Source: Thermoleophilia bacterium | Lineage (GTDB): Bacteria; Actinomycetota; Thermoleophilia; Gaiellales; SKUG01 | Length of the DNA stretch: 15,957 nt | Direction: 5' to 3' | Assembly (NCBI GenBank): GCA_025964465.1 | Contig: JAOPYS010000001.1 | Span: forward strand, 1 to 15,957 | Shown here: one piece after another, positions 6,891-14,349 of the stretch | How the letters are laid out: every line of letters begins with the position of its first letter | Position numbering within the stretch: position 1 is the stretch's first letter | Position numbers and translations under genes: made by a program | Notes under the pieces: generated by a model | What the model was told of the DNA's origin: nothing | Seen by the model: only the letters and a program-made list of their open reading frames with translations | Database searches by the model: none

Positions 6891-7891
6891 AACGCGGGAC
6901 CGTCGAAGGCGAGCCCGTCGCCGTCGAGGTCCTCCTCCTCGTCCTTGCGCCGACGGCGCAGGAACAGGAAGTACAGGACGAACAGCGCGACGCCGACGAA
7001 CGGCAGCAGCATGCTGGTCCACGTGCCGGCCCACTCCGTCGGCAGCTCGCCACGCGCCCGCTCGCTCTTGGACCCGCGCGGGTCACCGACCTCGACGTAG
7101 TCCTTGGAGAAGCCCAAGGGCGAGTCCGACACGGTGCTGCCGGGCGAGTCGCCGCTGCTGCCCGTGTTGAACGTGCACTTCCCGGAGCCGCCCGGCAGCG
7201 CCGTCGTGCACCGTCCCTTGATGTCCTTGATCTTGCGATCGAGCACGGGATCGCGGCGATGGATGATGGCGACCGGCGTGGTCTCGGTCTTGCCCTTGTT
7301 GATGTACTCGGTGACGGTCCGGGTCGGGCCCACGACCTGCGTCTGCGTGATGACGATGTCCGGCGGCGGCACGCCACCCGCGTTCATCAGGAACAGCACG
7401 CCGATGCCGCTGCTGGTGAGGACCTGGTCCGCGCTCTTGGTCATCCCGTTGACGATGACCGCGGCGTAGTGCCCACCCGTGGCGCCGCTGGGTGCGGTCA
7501 CGCGGATGTCGACCGTCCGCGACTCGCCGGGCGCGATCGTGATCGGGTCGGGCAGCCCCAGCCAGTCGTAGCCGGAGATGTCGCTCGTGAACTTGCCCGC
7601 CAGCAGCTGCGGCGTGGCCTCGGGCTCGGTCTTGTTGCCCTGGTAGTCGACCTTCGTGAACGTGTAGCGGGTCGCCACCTCGTCCGTGTTGGTGATGGTG
7701 ATCGAGTGCGTGCTGGACTGGCCGGGCGTGGCGTCGACGTCGAAGCGCAGCGGCGCGACCCCGAAGCCGACCGAGTCGGACCCGGTGGCCGGTTCAGCGC
7801 TCGCAGCGGGCACGAGCACGGCCAGAGCCAGCAACGCGCAGGCTGCAGCGCGCCGGGTGCCACGCAGGATGTGGGTGCGGAGGGTCTGCAT
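6887..7891 (-). CDS. Family B surface protein: signal peptide, Ig-like region, C-terminal membrane helix
   Basis: A 334-residue paralog of the protein facing it. Signal peptide 1-32 is cut after ASA. The first beta domain has PGQSSTHSITITNTDE, then YDWLGLP, then APGESRTVDIRVTAPSG and GGHY, the same order as in the other two family members. A second beta region (about 180-275) has a Cys pair (GRCTTALPGGSGKC) that could form a disulfide. The membrane helix is at about 290-311, followed by RRRRK and an acidic 18-residue tail. It should sit on the cell surface, anchored by the helix. The ATG is one base after the stop of the family A gene 7893-8498 (TGACATG), so the two are almost certainly cotranslated and may function together. 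The function is unknown; a DUF916-like envelope or peptidoglycan-binding role is an inference. Confidence 0.82.
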   Translation of the reverse strand: MQTLRTHILRGTRRAAACALLALAVLVPAASAEPATGSDSVGFGVAPLRFDVDATPGQSSTHSITITNTDEVATRYTFTKVDYQGNKTEPEATPQLLAGKFTSDISGYDWLGLPDPITIAPGESRTVDIRVTAPSGATGGHYAAVIVNGMTKSADQVLTSSGIGVLFLMNAGGVPPPDIVITQTQVVGPTRTVTEYINKGKTETTPVAIIHRRDPVLDRKIKDIKGRCTTALPGGSGKCTFNTGSSGDSPGSTVSDSPLGFSKDYVEVGDPRGSKSERARGELPTEWAGTWTSMLLPFVGVALFVLYFLFLRRRRKDEEEDLDGDGLAFDGPAF

Positions 7892-7892
7892 G

Positions 7893-8498
7893 TCAGAGGT
7901 TCAGCACCGCGATGGCGCGGACGTTGGCGGTGGGCCTCGCGTCGTCGGCGAGCCCCTTGGCGAACTCGGCGCGCAGCTTCACGGTGGTGCGCGTCACGGG
8001 GATGGCGTTGGCACGGCGCCCGATCTCGACGGGACGCTTGCCGTTGAAGCCGCGCCACTTCTTGCCGTCCTCGAAGCGGCTGAGCCCGAGGCCCCCCACG
8101 ACGCTGAAACCGAAGCGGCGGTCGTTGCTGCCGACCGCCCACTCGCTCGGGCTCGCCCCGTAGTCGGGCACGTCGACGCCGTTCTTGGCATCGCGCATCG
8201 CAGGGGCGCCGTCGCTCATCACCACGAGCTTCATGCCGTCGGAGGCCGTGGAGTAGACGTCCCACTGGATCGAGCCGTCCACCTTGCCCGAGCGCGCCCC
8301 ACCGAAGGAGCCGTTGAGCGGGTTGGAGATGATCCCGCTCTGCAGGACCTTCTGGTCGACCGTGCCGCCACTCTCGACGACGGACGGATCGGGGTTGGCG
8401 GCGAACCCGACGCCCATCAACGGCGCGCCGACGCACGCGACGCACACCGAAGCTACGGCGAGGTCGAGCAGGCGCGCGCGGAGGGGCCGTGGGCTCAT
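7893..8498 (-). CDS. Family A secreted beta-rich protein with KWRGF motif
   Basis: A 201-residue exported protein. The N-terminus (about 1-34) has RPLRAR followed by a hydrophobic stretch ending at GVGFAA, a signal peptide. The mature part is predicted beta-rich. Its core, FGFSVV at 129-134 and KKWRGF at 146-151, is also found in the family A protein at 9454-10164, along with a similar strand before it (QWDVYSTASDGMKL here). There is no membrane anchor, sorting signal or catalytic motif, so it is secreted or held by a partner. It is followed after one base by a family B gene, which makes an A-B pair. ATG 8498 is preferred over in-frame upstream codons because the signal peptide follows it; the ribosome site AGGGCACC is weak and lies in a hairpin. 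No known family recognised. Confidence 0.75.
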   Translation of the reverse strand: MSPRPLRARLLDLAVASVCVACVGAPLMGVGFAANPDPSVVESGGTVDQKVLQSGIISNPLNGSFGGARSGKVDGSIQWDVYSTASDGMKLVVMSDGAPAMRDAKNGVDVPDYGASPSEWAVGSNDRRFGFSVVGGLGLSRFEDGKKWRGFNGKRPVEIGRRANAIPVTRTTVKLRAEFAKGLADDARPTANVRAIAVLNL

Positions 8499-8499
8499 G

Positions 8500-8516
8500 G
8501 GTGCCCTATCGGCACC
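8500..8516 (-). promoter_or_regulatory. Hairpin covering the ribosome binding site of the 7893-8498 gene
   Basis: In the transcript, GGTGCC and GGCACC pair perfectly around a 5-base loop and end one base before the ATG at 8498. The weak Shine-Dalgarno (AGGGCACC) lies inside the stem. Folding would hide the start, so translation may depend on ribosomes arriving from the gene upstream, 32 bases away. Confidence 0.35.
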
Positions 8517-8530
8517 GACCGGCCGGGCCT

Positions 8531-9490
8531 TTACGTCCCCGGGGGGAACGGCTCGTCTCCGTCCCATGGCTGGCGCCGAACCGCGCGCACGCGCCACGCC
8601 ACCAGGGCGACCGCCGCGGCGGCCAGGACGAGCAGCCACCACGGCAGCACCACCACGCGCGCGGCGTCAGCGGTGGCGTGCTTCGCGCCGTCGCGGCGCA
8701 CGTCGGCATCGGCGCGCCACACGTCGGGCGCGTCGCGCAGGTCGACGTCGACGTGCTGGGTGCGGTGCTCGCCGGGGAGCAGCACGCCCGGGTCGATCGC
8801 CACGCTGCGCGACCCGGCGAGCAGGCCGTCGACGTGCACACGGCCGGAGACGTTCTCGTGCACGTCGCCCGAGTTGTGCAGCTGCAGGTCCCAGCGCGCG
8901 TGCCCGCCACGCCACCGCCACGTGTCGCGTGGCACCAGCCGCACGTCCAGCTGGCGCGCGAAGTGGCCCGAGACGGTGAGCAGCACGTACACGGGGACGG
9001 AGTAGTCGACGGTGAGCTGCTGCCCCGCCTCCCCTTCCTGGTGCGCCGTGAAGTTGACGGCGACGTAGTGGCCGCCCGGTCGCGCGTCCTTTGGCACGTC
9101 GAAGACGAGGCGCACGGGTTGTTGGTCGCTGGGGGGCAGCACGAACCGTGGAGGCGTCGTGGTCAGCCAACTGGCCGCGCTGCGACTTGAGGATCCGGCC
9201 TTCGCGAGGCGGACCTCCTCACCGCCATCGTCGTAGCGCGCCATGTCGTACGGCTTGGACTGCAGCGATGCGGTGAAGCGCGTCGAGTTCTTGACGAGGA
9301 CGTCGACGACGACGCGCTCACCCGGGTCGGCGTCGCGAAAGACGACCGAGTTCTCGATCGTGATCGCTTCGTCGGGATCGGCGGCGGGGGCAGCTGCGAG
9401 CGCGGCGGGCCCGCACGCCAGCAGTGCCAGCAGGGCGAGCAGCGCCAGCGGGGCTAGAGCAGCGGGTGCGCGGAAACGACGAGGCCGGAG
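8531..9490 (-). CDS. Family B surface protein, start codon unresolved
   Basis: Coding evidence runs from about 9490 to the TAA at 8531. It begins with an Arg-rich n-region (RPRRFR) and an Ala/Leu-rich core ending in LLAC, which fits a lipobox. An Ig-like domain follows with PGERVVVDVLVKNST, a Trp-containing strand, VPKDARPGGHYVAVNF, then a second beta domain. It ends in a membrane helix (VLPWWLLVLAAAAVALVAW) and a short tail. The order matches the other two family B proteins. No ATG, GTG or TTG exists in frame between the GTG at 9619, which lies 166 bases inside the preceding gene, and the ATG at 9244, which would remove the signal peptide. The left boundary given is therefore where the signal-like sequence begins, not a start codon. 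The preceding gene's TAG overlaps this region at 9454-9456. A sequence error, a rare start codon or frameshifting are all open. Confidence 0.68.
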   Translation of the reverse strand, partial: LRPRRFRAPAALAPLALLALLALLACGPAALAAAPAADPDEAITIENSVVFRDADPGERVVVDVLVKNSTRFTASLQSKPYDMARYDDGGEEVRLAKAGSSSRSAASWLTTTPPRFVLPPSDQQPVRLVFDVPKDARPGGHYVAVNFTAHQEGEAGQQLTVDYSVPVYVLLTVSGHFARQLDVRLVPRDTWRWRGGHARWDLQLHNSGDVHENVSGRVHVDGLLAGSRSVAIDPGVLLPGEHRTQHVDVDLRDAPDVWRADADVRRDGAKHATADAARVVVLPWWLLVLAAAAVALVAWRVRAVRRQPWDGDEPFPPGT

Positions 9491-10164
9491 CGGTAGGAGC
9501 CCTCGACCTGCGTGCCGCCTGCGGGGATCATCGAGCGCAGGTGCACGGCCATCGTGTACTGCCCGGTGCCACCCGCGGTGGAGTAGGCGCGGTACGAACC
9601 CTTGGTGAAGCCGCGCCACTTGCGCTCCTTCGCGGTGCCCCACTTGGACGTGTCGAGCGCCGTGCGACCACCGGCCGAGACGACGCTCACGCTGTAGCCG
9701 AACATCGCCTTGTCGAAGCCATCGCCGCTCCACGGGCACGGGCAGCTGGTCGTCCGGTAGTCGGCGAAGGCCGAGCGGGCGCCCTTGCCGTCGACGGCGT
9801 TCTGGCCGCGCAGCGCCGGGTCGGTCGTGGCGCGGATGCGCACCTCGTAGCCGTTGGCCCAGTTGGTCGACATCTTCCAGCCGGCGCTCGTGACGTCGCT
9901 CGGCACGTTCGGGATGGAGACGTTGGGCAGGCGCACCGAGGCGTCGCCGGTCTGCCACCCGGGGGTCACCGACGTCGCCACCGGCACCGTCACCTCGATG
10001 CGCGTGTCGCTCGTCACCGGGGCGAGTGCGCCCGTGGCCAGCGGCGCCATCGTCCACGTCGCGAGGCCCGCCAGCAGCACGAGCGCCCCGAGCAGGGTCG
10101 GGTCGAGGCGGCGTCGGCGCGGGCGTCGGATGGCGAGGGCGGTCACGAGACGGGGTATCGGCAC
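9454..10164 (-). CDS. Family A secreted beta-rich protein with KWRGF motif
   Basis: A 236-residue protein from GTG 10164. The N-terminus is Arg-rich (RRPRRRR at 13-19), followed by a hydrophobic core at about 23-42, a signal peptide or signal anchor. The mature part is predicted beta-rich and shares with the 7893-8498 protein a strand around STNWANGYEV, FGYSVSVV at 155-162 and RKWRGF at 181-186. A CPCPW motif (Cys141, Cys143) is particular to this copy. No enzyme motif or anchor sequence is visible. It is first in the A-B-A-B operon. The start is uncertain: GTG 10164 has only GGCAGGG just before it, a second GTG is at 10146, and an upstream reading frame with a better ribosome site runs into it one base out of frame. 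Function unknown; it could be bound by the family B protein encoded next. Confidence 0.72.
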   Translation of the reverse strand: MPIPRLVTALAIRRPRRRRLDPTLLGALVLLAGLATWTMAPLATGALAPVTSDTRIEVTVPVATSVTPGWQTGDASVRLPNVSIPNVPSDVTSAGWKMSTNWANGYEVRIRATTDPALRGQNAVDGKGARSAFADYRTTSCPCPWSGDGFDKAMFGYSVSVVSAGGRTALDTSKWGTAKERKWRGFTKGSYRAYSTAGGTGQYTMAVHLRSMIPAGGTQVEGSYRSGLVVSAHPLL

Positions 10165-10288
10165 CCCTGCCGAGCAGCTTGAGCAGCCCGCGCACCACCC
10201 GCAGGCCCGCGGGGGGCAGGACGTGCGCCGCGTACGCCGCAGCGTGCGCGCGCTCGCTCACGCGCGGGTAGTGCATGGGATCGGCCAC
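10165..10288 (-). other. Possible frameshifted N-terminus or leader ORF of the surface operon
   Basis: From GTG 10288 (or ATG 10276) about 41 codons read as a plausible protein start with G or C in nearly every third position. TAGGGGGGAGAG lies directly upstream of the GTG, and AGGTGG lies eight bases before the ATG. The frame does not stop near 10165; it stays open, but beyond that point codon quality is better in the frame of the 9454-10164 gene. Removing one G from the GGGG at 10164-10167 would join the two frames. So this could be the real N-terminus of the family A protein, with an insertion error or a frameshift, or a leader that is not translated as a separate product. Confidence 0.35.
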
Positions 10289-10345
10289 CTCTCCCCCCTA
10301 CCCGTTTCCCGGTATTTTCGGTGATCGAACAGGGACGGCCACATC

Positions 10346-10363
10346 GGTGACCACTCGTTCACC
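10346..10363. promoter_or_regulatory. GGTGA-N8-TCACC dyad upstream of the GAF/HD-GYP gene
   Basis: A palindrome with 5-bp arms, 52 bases before the ATG at 10415 and 58 bases upstream of the surface operon. A half-match, GGTGATCGAAC, begins at 10320. The site shares 14 of 17 bases with 2044-2060 upstream of the sigma-factor gene. Lying in a divergent promoter region, it could control either gene. Confidence 0.3.
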
Positions 10364-10414
10364 AAATACGCAGAAGCCTTCAAGGTCCGGCACTTTCCGA
10401 CCGATACGCTGCGC

Positions 10415-12568
10415 ATGTCCGCTGGCCGACCCACGCGACCCGGTGACCGTCATGGCGACGCGCTGCTTCGCGCCGTCAGCCGGGCGACCAGTGCCGCGAC
10501 CGCCGTGCTCGACCCCGCGCTCGTCCCGAGCAATGCCGCAGACGCCCTCGTGCGTTTCCTCGGCGCCCGACGTGCGGACGTCTGGCGCTTCGACGGTCGC
10601 CGCCCCGTGCACCTTGCCTCCGCCGGTGACGGCGGGACCGCCCCCAGCACCTTGCCCGCCTCGCTCGTGCGGATCGCCCGTGGCGGCCTGGCGCAGTCGA
10701 TGCCCGTCGACCACCTCGGCAACGGGGTCGGCACCGAGTGGCGCCGCATGCTCTTCGCGATGGGCAGCCACGACGTCAGCATCCACGCGCTCGTCGTGGG
10801 CGAACGCACGCTCGGTGCGATCACCGTCGTGGCCGACGAGGCCCCCGGCGCGTCCCAGCTCGAGGCGCTGACGATCTTCGCGCAGCAGGTGGCGGCGACC
10901 CTCGAGAAGGCCGAGCTGCACCAGTCCGCGCAGGACGCCGCGATGTCGATGCGGGTGCAGAACCGCATCCTGGCCGAGCTCACCGACGAGCGCGACGTGC
11001 CCTCGCTGCGCGCCGCCGTCGAGCAGCTGGTCTGCGACCTGACGGGCGACGGCGCCGTGGCACTGCTGCCGGTCGACACGCTCGGGCGACTGACAGTGCC
11101 CATGCTCGTCGCGCCGAGCGACGGCACGCTCCGCGTCGCCTCCGAGCCCGAGGTCGCGCTCGTCGGCCGCGCGCTCGAGACCCGCGATGCCGTCCGCCTG
11201 CGCCGACCCGGCCTGCGTGTCTGCGCGGCGCTCGGCCTGAGCGCACTCGCCGGGCACGAGGACCTCGACGCGACCGAGGTGTGGGGCGTGCAGCTCCGCA
11301 CCGGCGAGCGCACCACCGGGGTGCTGCTGGTCGGGCTCGGCGTGCACGTCGACCCCGCGCAGCGGAAGGCCGACGAGCAACGCATCACGGAGCTGCTGCA
11401 CGCGCTCGGGCCGGCCGTCTCCATCGCCCTCGAGAACGCGCAGCTGTTCGCACGCGAGCACGTGCGCGCGAGCCGCCTCTCCGCCGCCAACACGCTGGCA
11501 CGGACGGTCACCGGCTGCGCGACGCGCGATGACCTGCAGGAAGCCGTGGTGCTCGGCATCGGCGCGCTCTTCGGCTACACGCGCGCCGTGATCTACGACT
11601 CGGACCTGCGCCCGCTGACCGACGCGGGCACCGTCACCGCGCGCGGCGCCGACCGCGAGCGCTCGCTCGTCTCCACCTCGCTGCACCGCCGGCGCGCCAG
11701 CCGCGTGGAGCGCCACGACCGGACCTGTCACGCCCTGCCGCTGATCAGCGGCGAGCGCATCCACGCCGTGCTCTACGCCGAGCAGCCTGACACCGTCACG
11801 CCCGAGCAGGAGACCGACGACCTCGCCCTGCTGGCCTCCGTGTGCGAGCACGCCGCGGCGTGCCTGGTCGCCATCGAGGCGACCGAGCGCATCGAGCGCA
11901 ACTACAAGGACACGATCCAGGCCCTCGTCCACGCCCTCGAGGCGCGCGACCAGTACACCGCCGACCACTCCGACGTGGTCGCCGAGTGGGCGCTCGAGAC
12001 GGGCCGCCGCATCGGCATGGACGACAACGACCTCCGCGACCTGGAGCTCGGCGCGATCCTGCACGACATCGGCAAGGTCGCGGTGCCCGACGAGATCCTC
12101 AACAAGCCCGGCCGCCTGACGGCCGAGGAGTTCGAGGTCATGAAGTCCCACACGGTGGTGGGCGAGCGCATCCTCAAGCCGATCGGCTTCCTCGAGAACG
12201 TCGCGCCGATCGTGCGCCACGAGCACGAGCGCTGGGACGGCCGCGGCTACCCCGACGGCATCTCGGGCGAGGACATCCCGCTGGCGAGCCGCATCATCTT
12301 CGTCTGCGACGCCTACCACGCGATCACGAGCGACCGCCCGTACCGCGACGGCCAGCCGCACGCCTTCGCCCGCCGCATCCTCACGGAGAACGCCGGCACG
12401 CAGTTCGACCCGGCCGTGGTCGGCACCTTCCTCGACGTGATCGACGACTGGTGCCTCGAGCGCGACATCAACACCGACGATGCCGACCAGGGCGTCGAGA
12501 TCGACAACCCGCTGCGCGTCGCCGCGACGGGTGCAGCCGAGGACGAGGACGCGGCCACCGCGGCCTGA
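10415..12568 (+). CDS. Multi-GAF HD-GYP protein, probable cyclic-di-GMP phosphodiesterase
   Basis: A 717-residue cytoplasmic signalling protein. Three GAF-like regions (about 33-165, 185-345 and the weaker 360-490) precede an HD-GYP domain (about 505-690). The HD-GYP domain has His518, the HD pair His550-Asp551 in LHDIGK, His579, HEHERWDGRGYP at 602-613 and Asp632, the expected metal-binding set. Most family members have two adjacent His before the Glu of the HHExxDGxGYP signature; here Glu603 stands in the first of those positions. HD-GYP domains hydrolyse cyclic-di-GMP, so this protein probably lowers that messenger in response to a signal bound by a GAF domain. There is no receiver or membrane segment. 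A short acidic tail ends the protein. ATG 10415 has no clear Shine-Dalgarno. It is divergent from the surface-protein operon and convergent with the CNNM gene. Confidence 0.9.
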   Translation: MSAGRPTRPGDRHGDALLRAVSRATSAATAVLDPALVPSNAADALVRFLGARRADVWRFDGRRPVHLASAGDGGTAPSTLPASLVRIARGGLAQSMPVDHLGNGVGTEWRRMLFAMGSHDVSIHALVVGERTLGAITVVADEAPGASQLEALTIFAQQVAATLEKAELHQSAQDAAMSMRVQNRILAELTDERDVPSLRAAVEQLVCDLTGDGAVALLPVDTLGRLTVPMLVAPSDGTLRVASEPEVALVGRALETRDAVRLRRPGLRVCAALGLSALAGHEDLDATEVWGVQLRTGERTTGVLLVGLGVHVDPAQRKADEQRITELLHALGPAVSIALENAQLFAREHVRASRLSAANTLARTVTGCATRDDLQEAVVLGIGALFGYTRAVIYDSDLRPLTDAGTVTARGADRERSLVSTSLHRRRASRVERHDRTCHALPLISGERIHAVLYAEQPDTVTPEQETDDLALLASVCEHAAACLVAIEATERIERNYKDTIQALVHALEARDQYTADHSDVVAEWALETGRRIGMDDNDLRDLELGAILHDIGKVAVPDEILNKPGRLTAEEFEVMKSHTVVGERILKPIGFLENVAPIVRHEHERWDGRGYPDGISGEDIPLASRIIFVCDAYHAITSDRPYRDGQPHAFARRILTENAGTQFDPAVVGTFLDVIDDWCLERDINTDDADQGVEIDNPLRVAATGAAEDEDAATAA

Positions 12569-12605
12569 GCCTCCGGTCACCGCTCCGCCCGCGCCGCCCT
12601 CGACC

Positions 12606-14072
12606 TCAGCTGTCGGGACCGCCGCCGGTCACTCGACCCTTGTCCGACCCGGGGAGCAGGTCGTGGTCGTTCTCGCCGTCGGACCCGTCGCCTCCGGAGA
12701 GCCCGCTCACGTCGCCGAGCTGGTCCTCGCGCGGGCGTGATTCCGCCTCGGCGTCGGCCGCGCGGGCCGCTCGGTCGCGCATGATGATGTCGACGTGCAC
12801 GATGCGCGGGCCGTCCGTCTCAACGACCTCGAGCCGCACGCCGTCGATGCGCACCACGTCGCCCTCGTGCGGCGCCTGGCCCAGCAGGCCGAACACCACC
12901 CCGCCCACCGTGTGGTAGTCGTCGCTCGGCAGCTCGAGCCCGAACCGCTCGTTGAGCTCTTCCACCGAGAACTTGCCGTCGACGCGGATGTGCCCGTCAC
13001 TGATGCGCTCGAGCGGCCGCTCGGGACGGTCGTGCTCGTCGTCGATCTCCCCGACGATCTCCTCGATGAGGTCCTCGAGCGTGGCGATGCCGGCGAGCGA
13101 GCCGTACTCGTCGATGACGAGGGCCATGTGCGTCTTGGCGCGTCGGAAGTCCGCGAGCAGGCCGGCGAGCGACTTGTTCTCCGGCACGACGTGGCCGGGG
13201 CGCAGCAGGCTCTCCACGCGCACGAGGTCCTCGCCCTGCTGCTGCGCCGCGGTGAACAGGTCGCGGATGTGGAGGATGCCGAGCACGTCGTCCATCGAGC
13301 CGCGGTAGATGGGGTAGCGCGTGAAGGGCTGGTTGGCCACGGCCTCCAGCAGCTCCGCCGGGGGCATGTCGACGGGGAACGCCACCACGTCGGGACGGGG
13401 CACCATCACCTGGGCGACGTCGGTGTCGGCGAAGTCGAAGACGTTGTAGAGCATCTCCTGCTCGCTGTCCTCGAGCACGCCGCCCTTGGAGGACTGTGAC
13501 ACGAGCATCTTCAGCTCCTCCTCCGAGTGGATGAGGTGCATGCCGGGCGCGGGTTCGACGCCGAACATGCGCAGCGTCAGCTCGGAGCTCGAGTTGAGCA
13601 CGGCGATCAGCGGGGTGAACAGGCGGCGCAGGAACACCATCGCCGTGATGCTCCACAGCGCGGTGCCCTCGGACTTCTGCAGGGCGAGGTTCTTCGGCGC
13701 CAGCTCGCCCGCGACCACGTGGAAGTAGGTGAGGATGGTGAAGGCCAGGATGATCGAGATGGCGTCGACGGCGTGGCCATGGATGCCGATCGAGCCGAGC
13801 GCCGGGTCGATCAGCGCGGAGATGAGCGGCTCGCCGACGTAGCCGATCACGAGGGAACACACCGTGACGCCGATCTGCGCGGTCGAGACGTAGGCGCTGA
13901 TCCGGTCGAGGGCGTGGCGCACCTGGGCAGCGCGGCGGGACCCGTCCTCCTCCAGCTCCTGGATGCGCGTGCGGCGGACGCTGACGAGGGCGTACTCGGC
14001 GGCCACGAAGAACCCGTTGAGGGCGATCAGGACGATGACGAGCAGCAGCCGCCAGATGCTGAACTCATCCAC
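12606..14072 (-). CDS. CNNM/CorC (HlyC-type) hemolysin-family membrane protein
   Basis: A 488-residue membrane protein. Residues 1-200 form the CNNM domain with about four hydrophobic segments (8-28, 63-85, 103-121, 137-160) and the conserved GELAPK at 122-127. A CBS pair spans about 215-340, including the strongly conserved DEYGSLAGIATLEDLIEEIVGE region at 321-342. A CorC/HlyC C-terminal domain (about 355-435) and a disordered acidic tail follow. Relatives take part in divalent metal transport, chiefly magnesium efflux; 'hemolysin' is a historical name. I chose GTG 14072 because GGGGGAG lies seven bases upstream. The ATG at 14096, which would add eight residues, has no ribosome site. Convergent with the HD-GYP gene, 37 bases apart, with no clear terminator hairpin between. 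Confidence 0.92.
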   Translation of the reverse strand: MDEFSIWRLLLVIVLIALNGFFVAAEYALVSVRRTRIQELEEDGSRRAAQVRHALDRISAYVSTAQIGVTVCSLVIGYVGEPLISALIDPALGSIGIHGHAVDAISIILAFTILTYFHVVAGELAPKNLALQKSEGTALWSITAMVFLRRLFTPLIAVLNSSSELTLRMFGVEPAPGMHLIHSEEELKMLVSQSSKGGVLEDSEQEMLYNVFDFADTDVAQVMVPRPDVVAFPVDMPPAELLEAVANQPFTRYPIYRGSMDDVLGILHIRDLFTAAQQQGEDLVRVESLLRPGHVVPENKSLAGLLADFRRAKTHMALVIDEYGSLAGIATLEDLIEEIVGEIDDEHDRPERPLERISDGHIRVDGKFSVEELNERFGLELPSDDYHTVGGVVFGLLGQAPHEGDVVRIDGVRLEVVETDGPRIVHVDIIMRDRAARAADAEAESRPREDQLGDVSGLSGGDGSDGENDHDLLPGSDKGRVTGGGPDS

Positions 14073-14349
14073 GGCGCGGCTCCCCCAGGCGACCATGAGG
14101 CACGCACGAGCGGCTCAGGGGCGGGGTTCGCGCGTCAGTGCGCGGATGTGACGATGTACGCGATGGGTCTTCGTCCATGTGGCTATCGAGGCTCAGGATA
14201 GCAGCGCGTCCACGGCTCAGGGGCCGTCTGGCGGGCCGCCTCGTAGGGCGAGCGTACCCCACGCCCGCATGCCGCAAGCATCCGTCGACGGGCGCTATGC
14301 TCGCCGGGCGCCTCGCGCGCGAGCGCACCCACCACGGAGGTCTCCCCCA
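14073..14349. promoter_or_regulatory. Divergent promoter region of the CNNM and aldo-keto reductase genes
   Basis: These 277 bases separate two divergent starts. On the plus strand TATGCT at 14296-14301 is a four-of-six -10 match about 50 bases before the reductase ATG. On the minus strand TATCCT (plus 14195-14200) is a similar candidate for the CNNM gene. Neither has a good -35 at normal spacing. I see no gene. Confidence 0.35.

Noticed and set aside
7893..10164. Calling the family A proteins true WxL-domain proteins
   Set aside because: Neither has the paired Trp-x-Leu motifs; their shared motif is KWRGF, so only an analogous role is proposed.
8531..10288. A single 585-residue fusion on the minus strand
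   Set aside because: The middle third is Arg/Pro/Gly-rich and out of frame with a better protein (9454-10164) that has a paralog nearby; only the two ends of this frame look coding.
10380..10414. FliA/WhiG-like promoter (ACCGATAC) before the HD-GYP gene
   Set aside because: The -10 half matches only partly, the -35 half poorly, and nothing else here concerns motility.
10298..12580. 760-codon open frame on the minus strand over the HD-GYP gene
   Set aside because: Its product is a His/Arg/Val/Glu-rich mirror of the real gene with no domain, whereas the plus strand has clear GAF and HD-GYP motifs.
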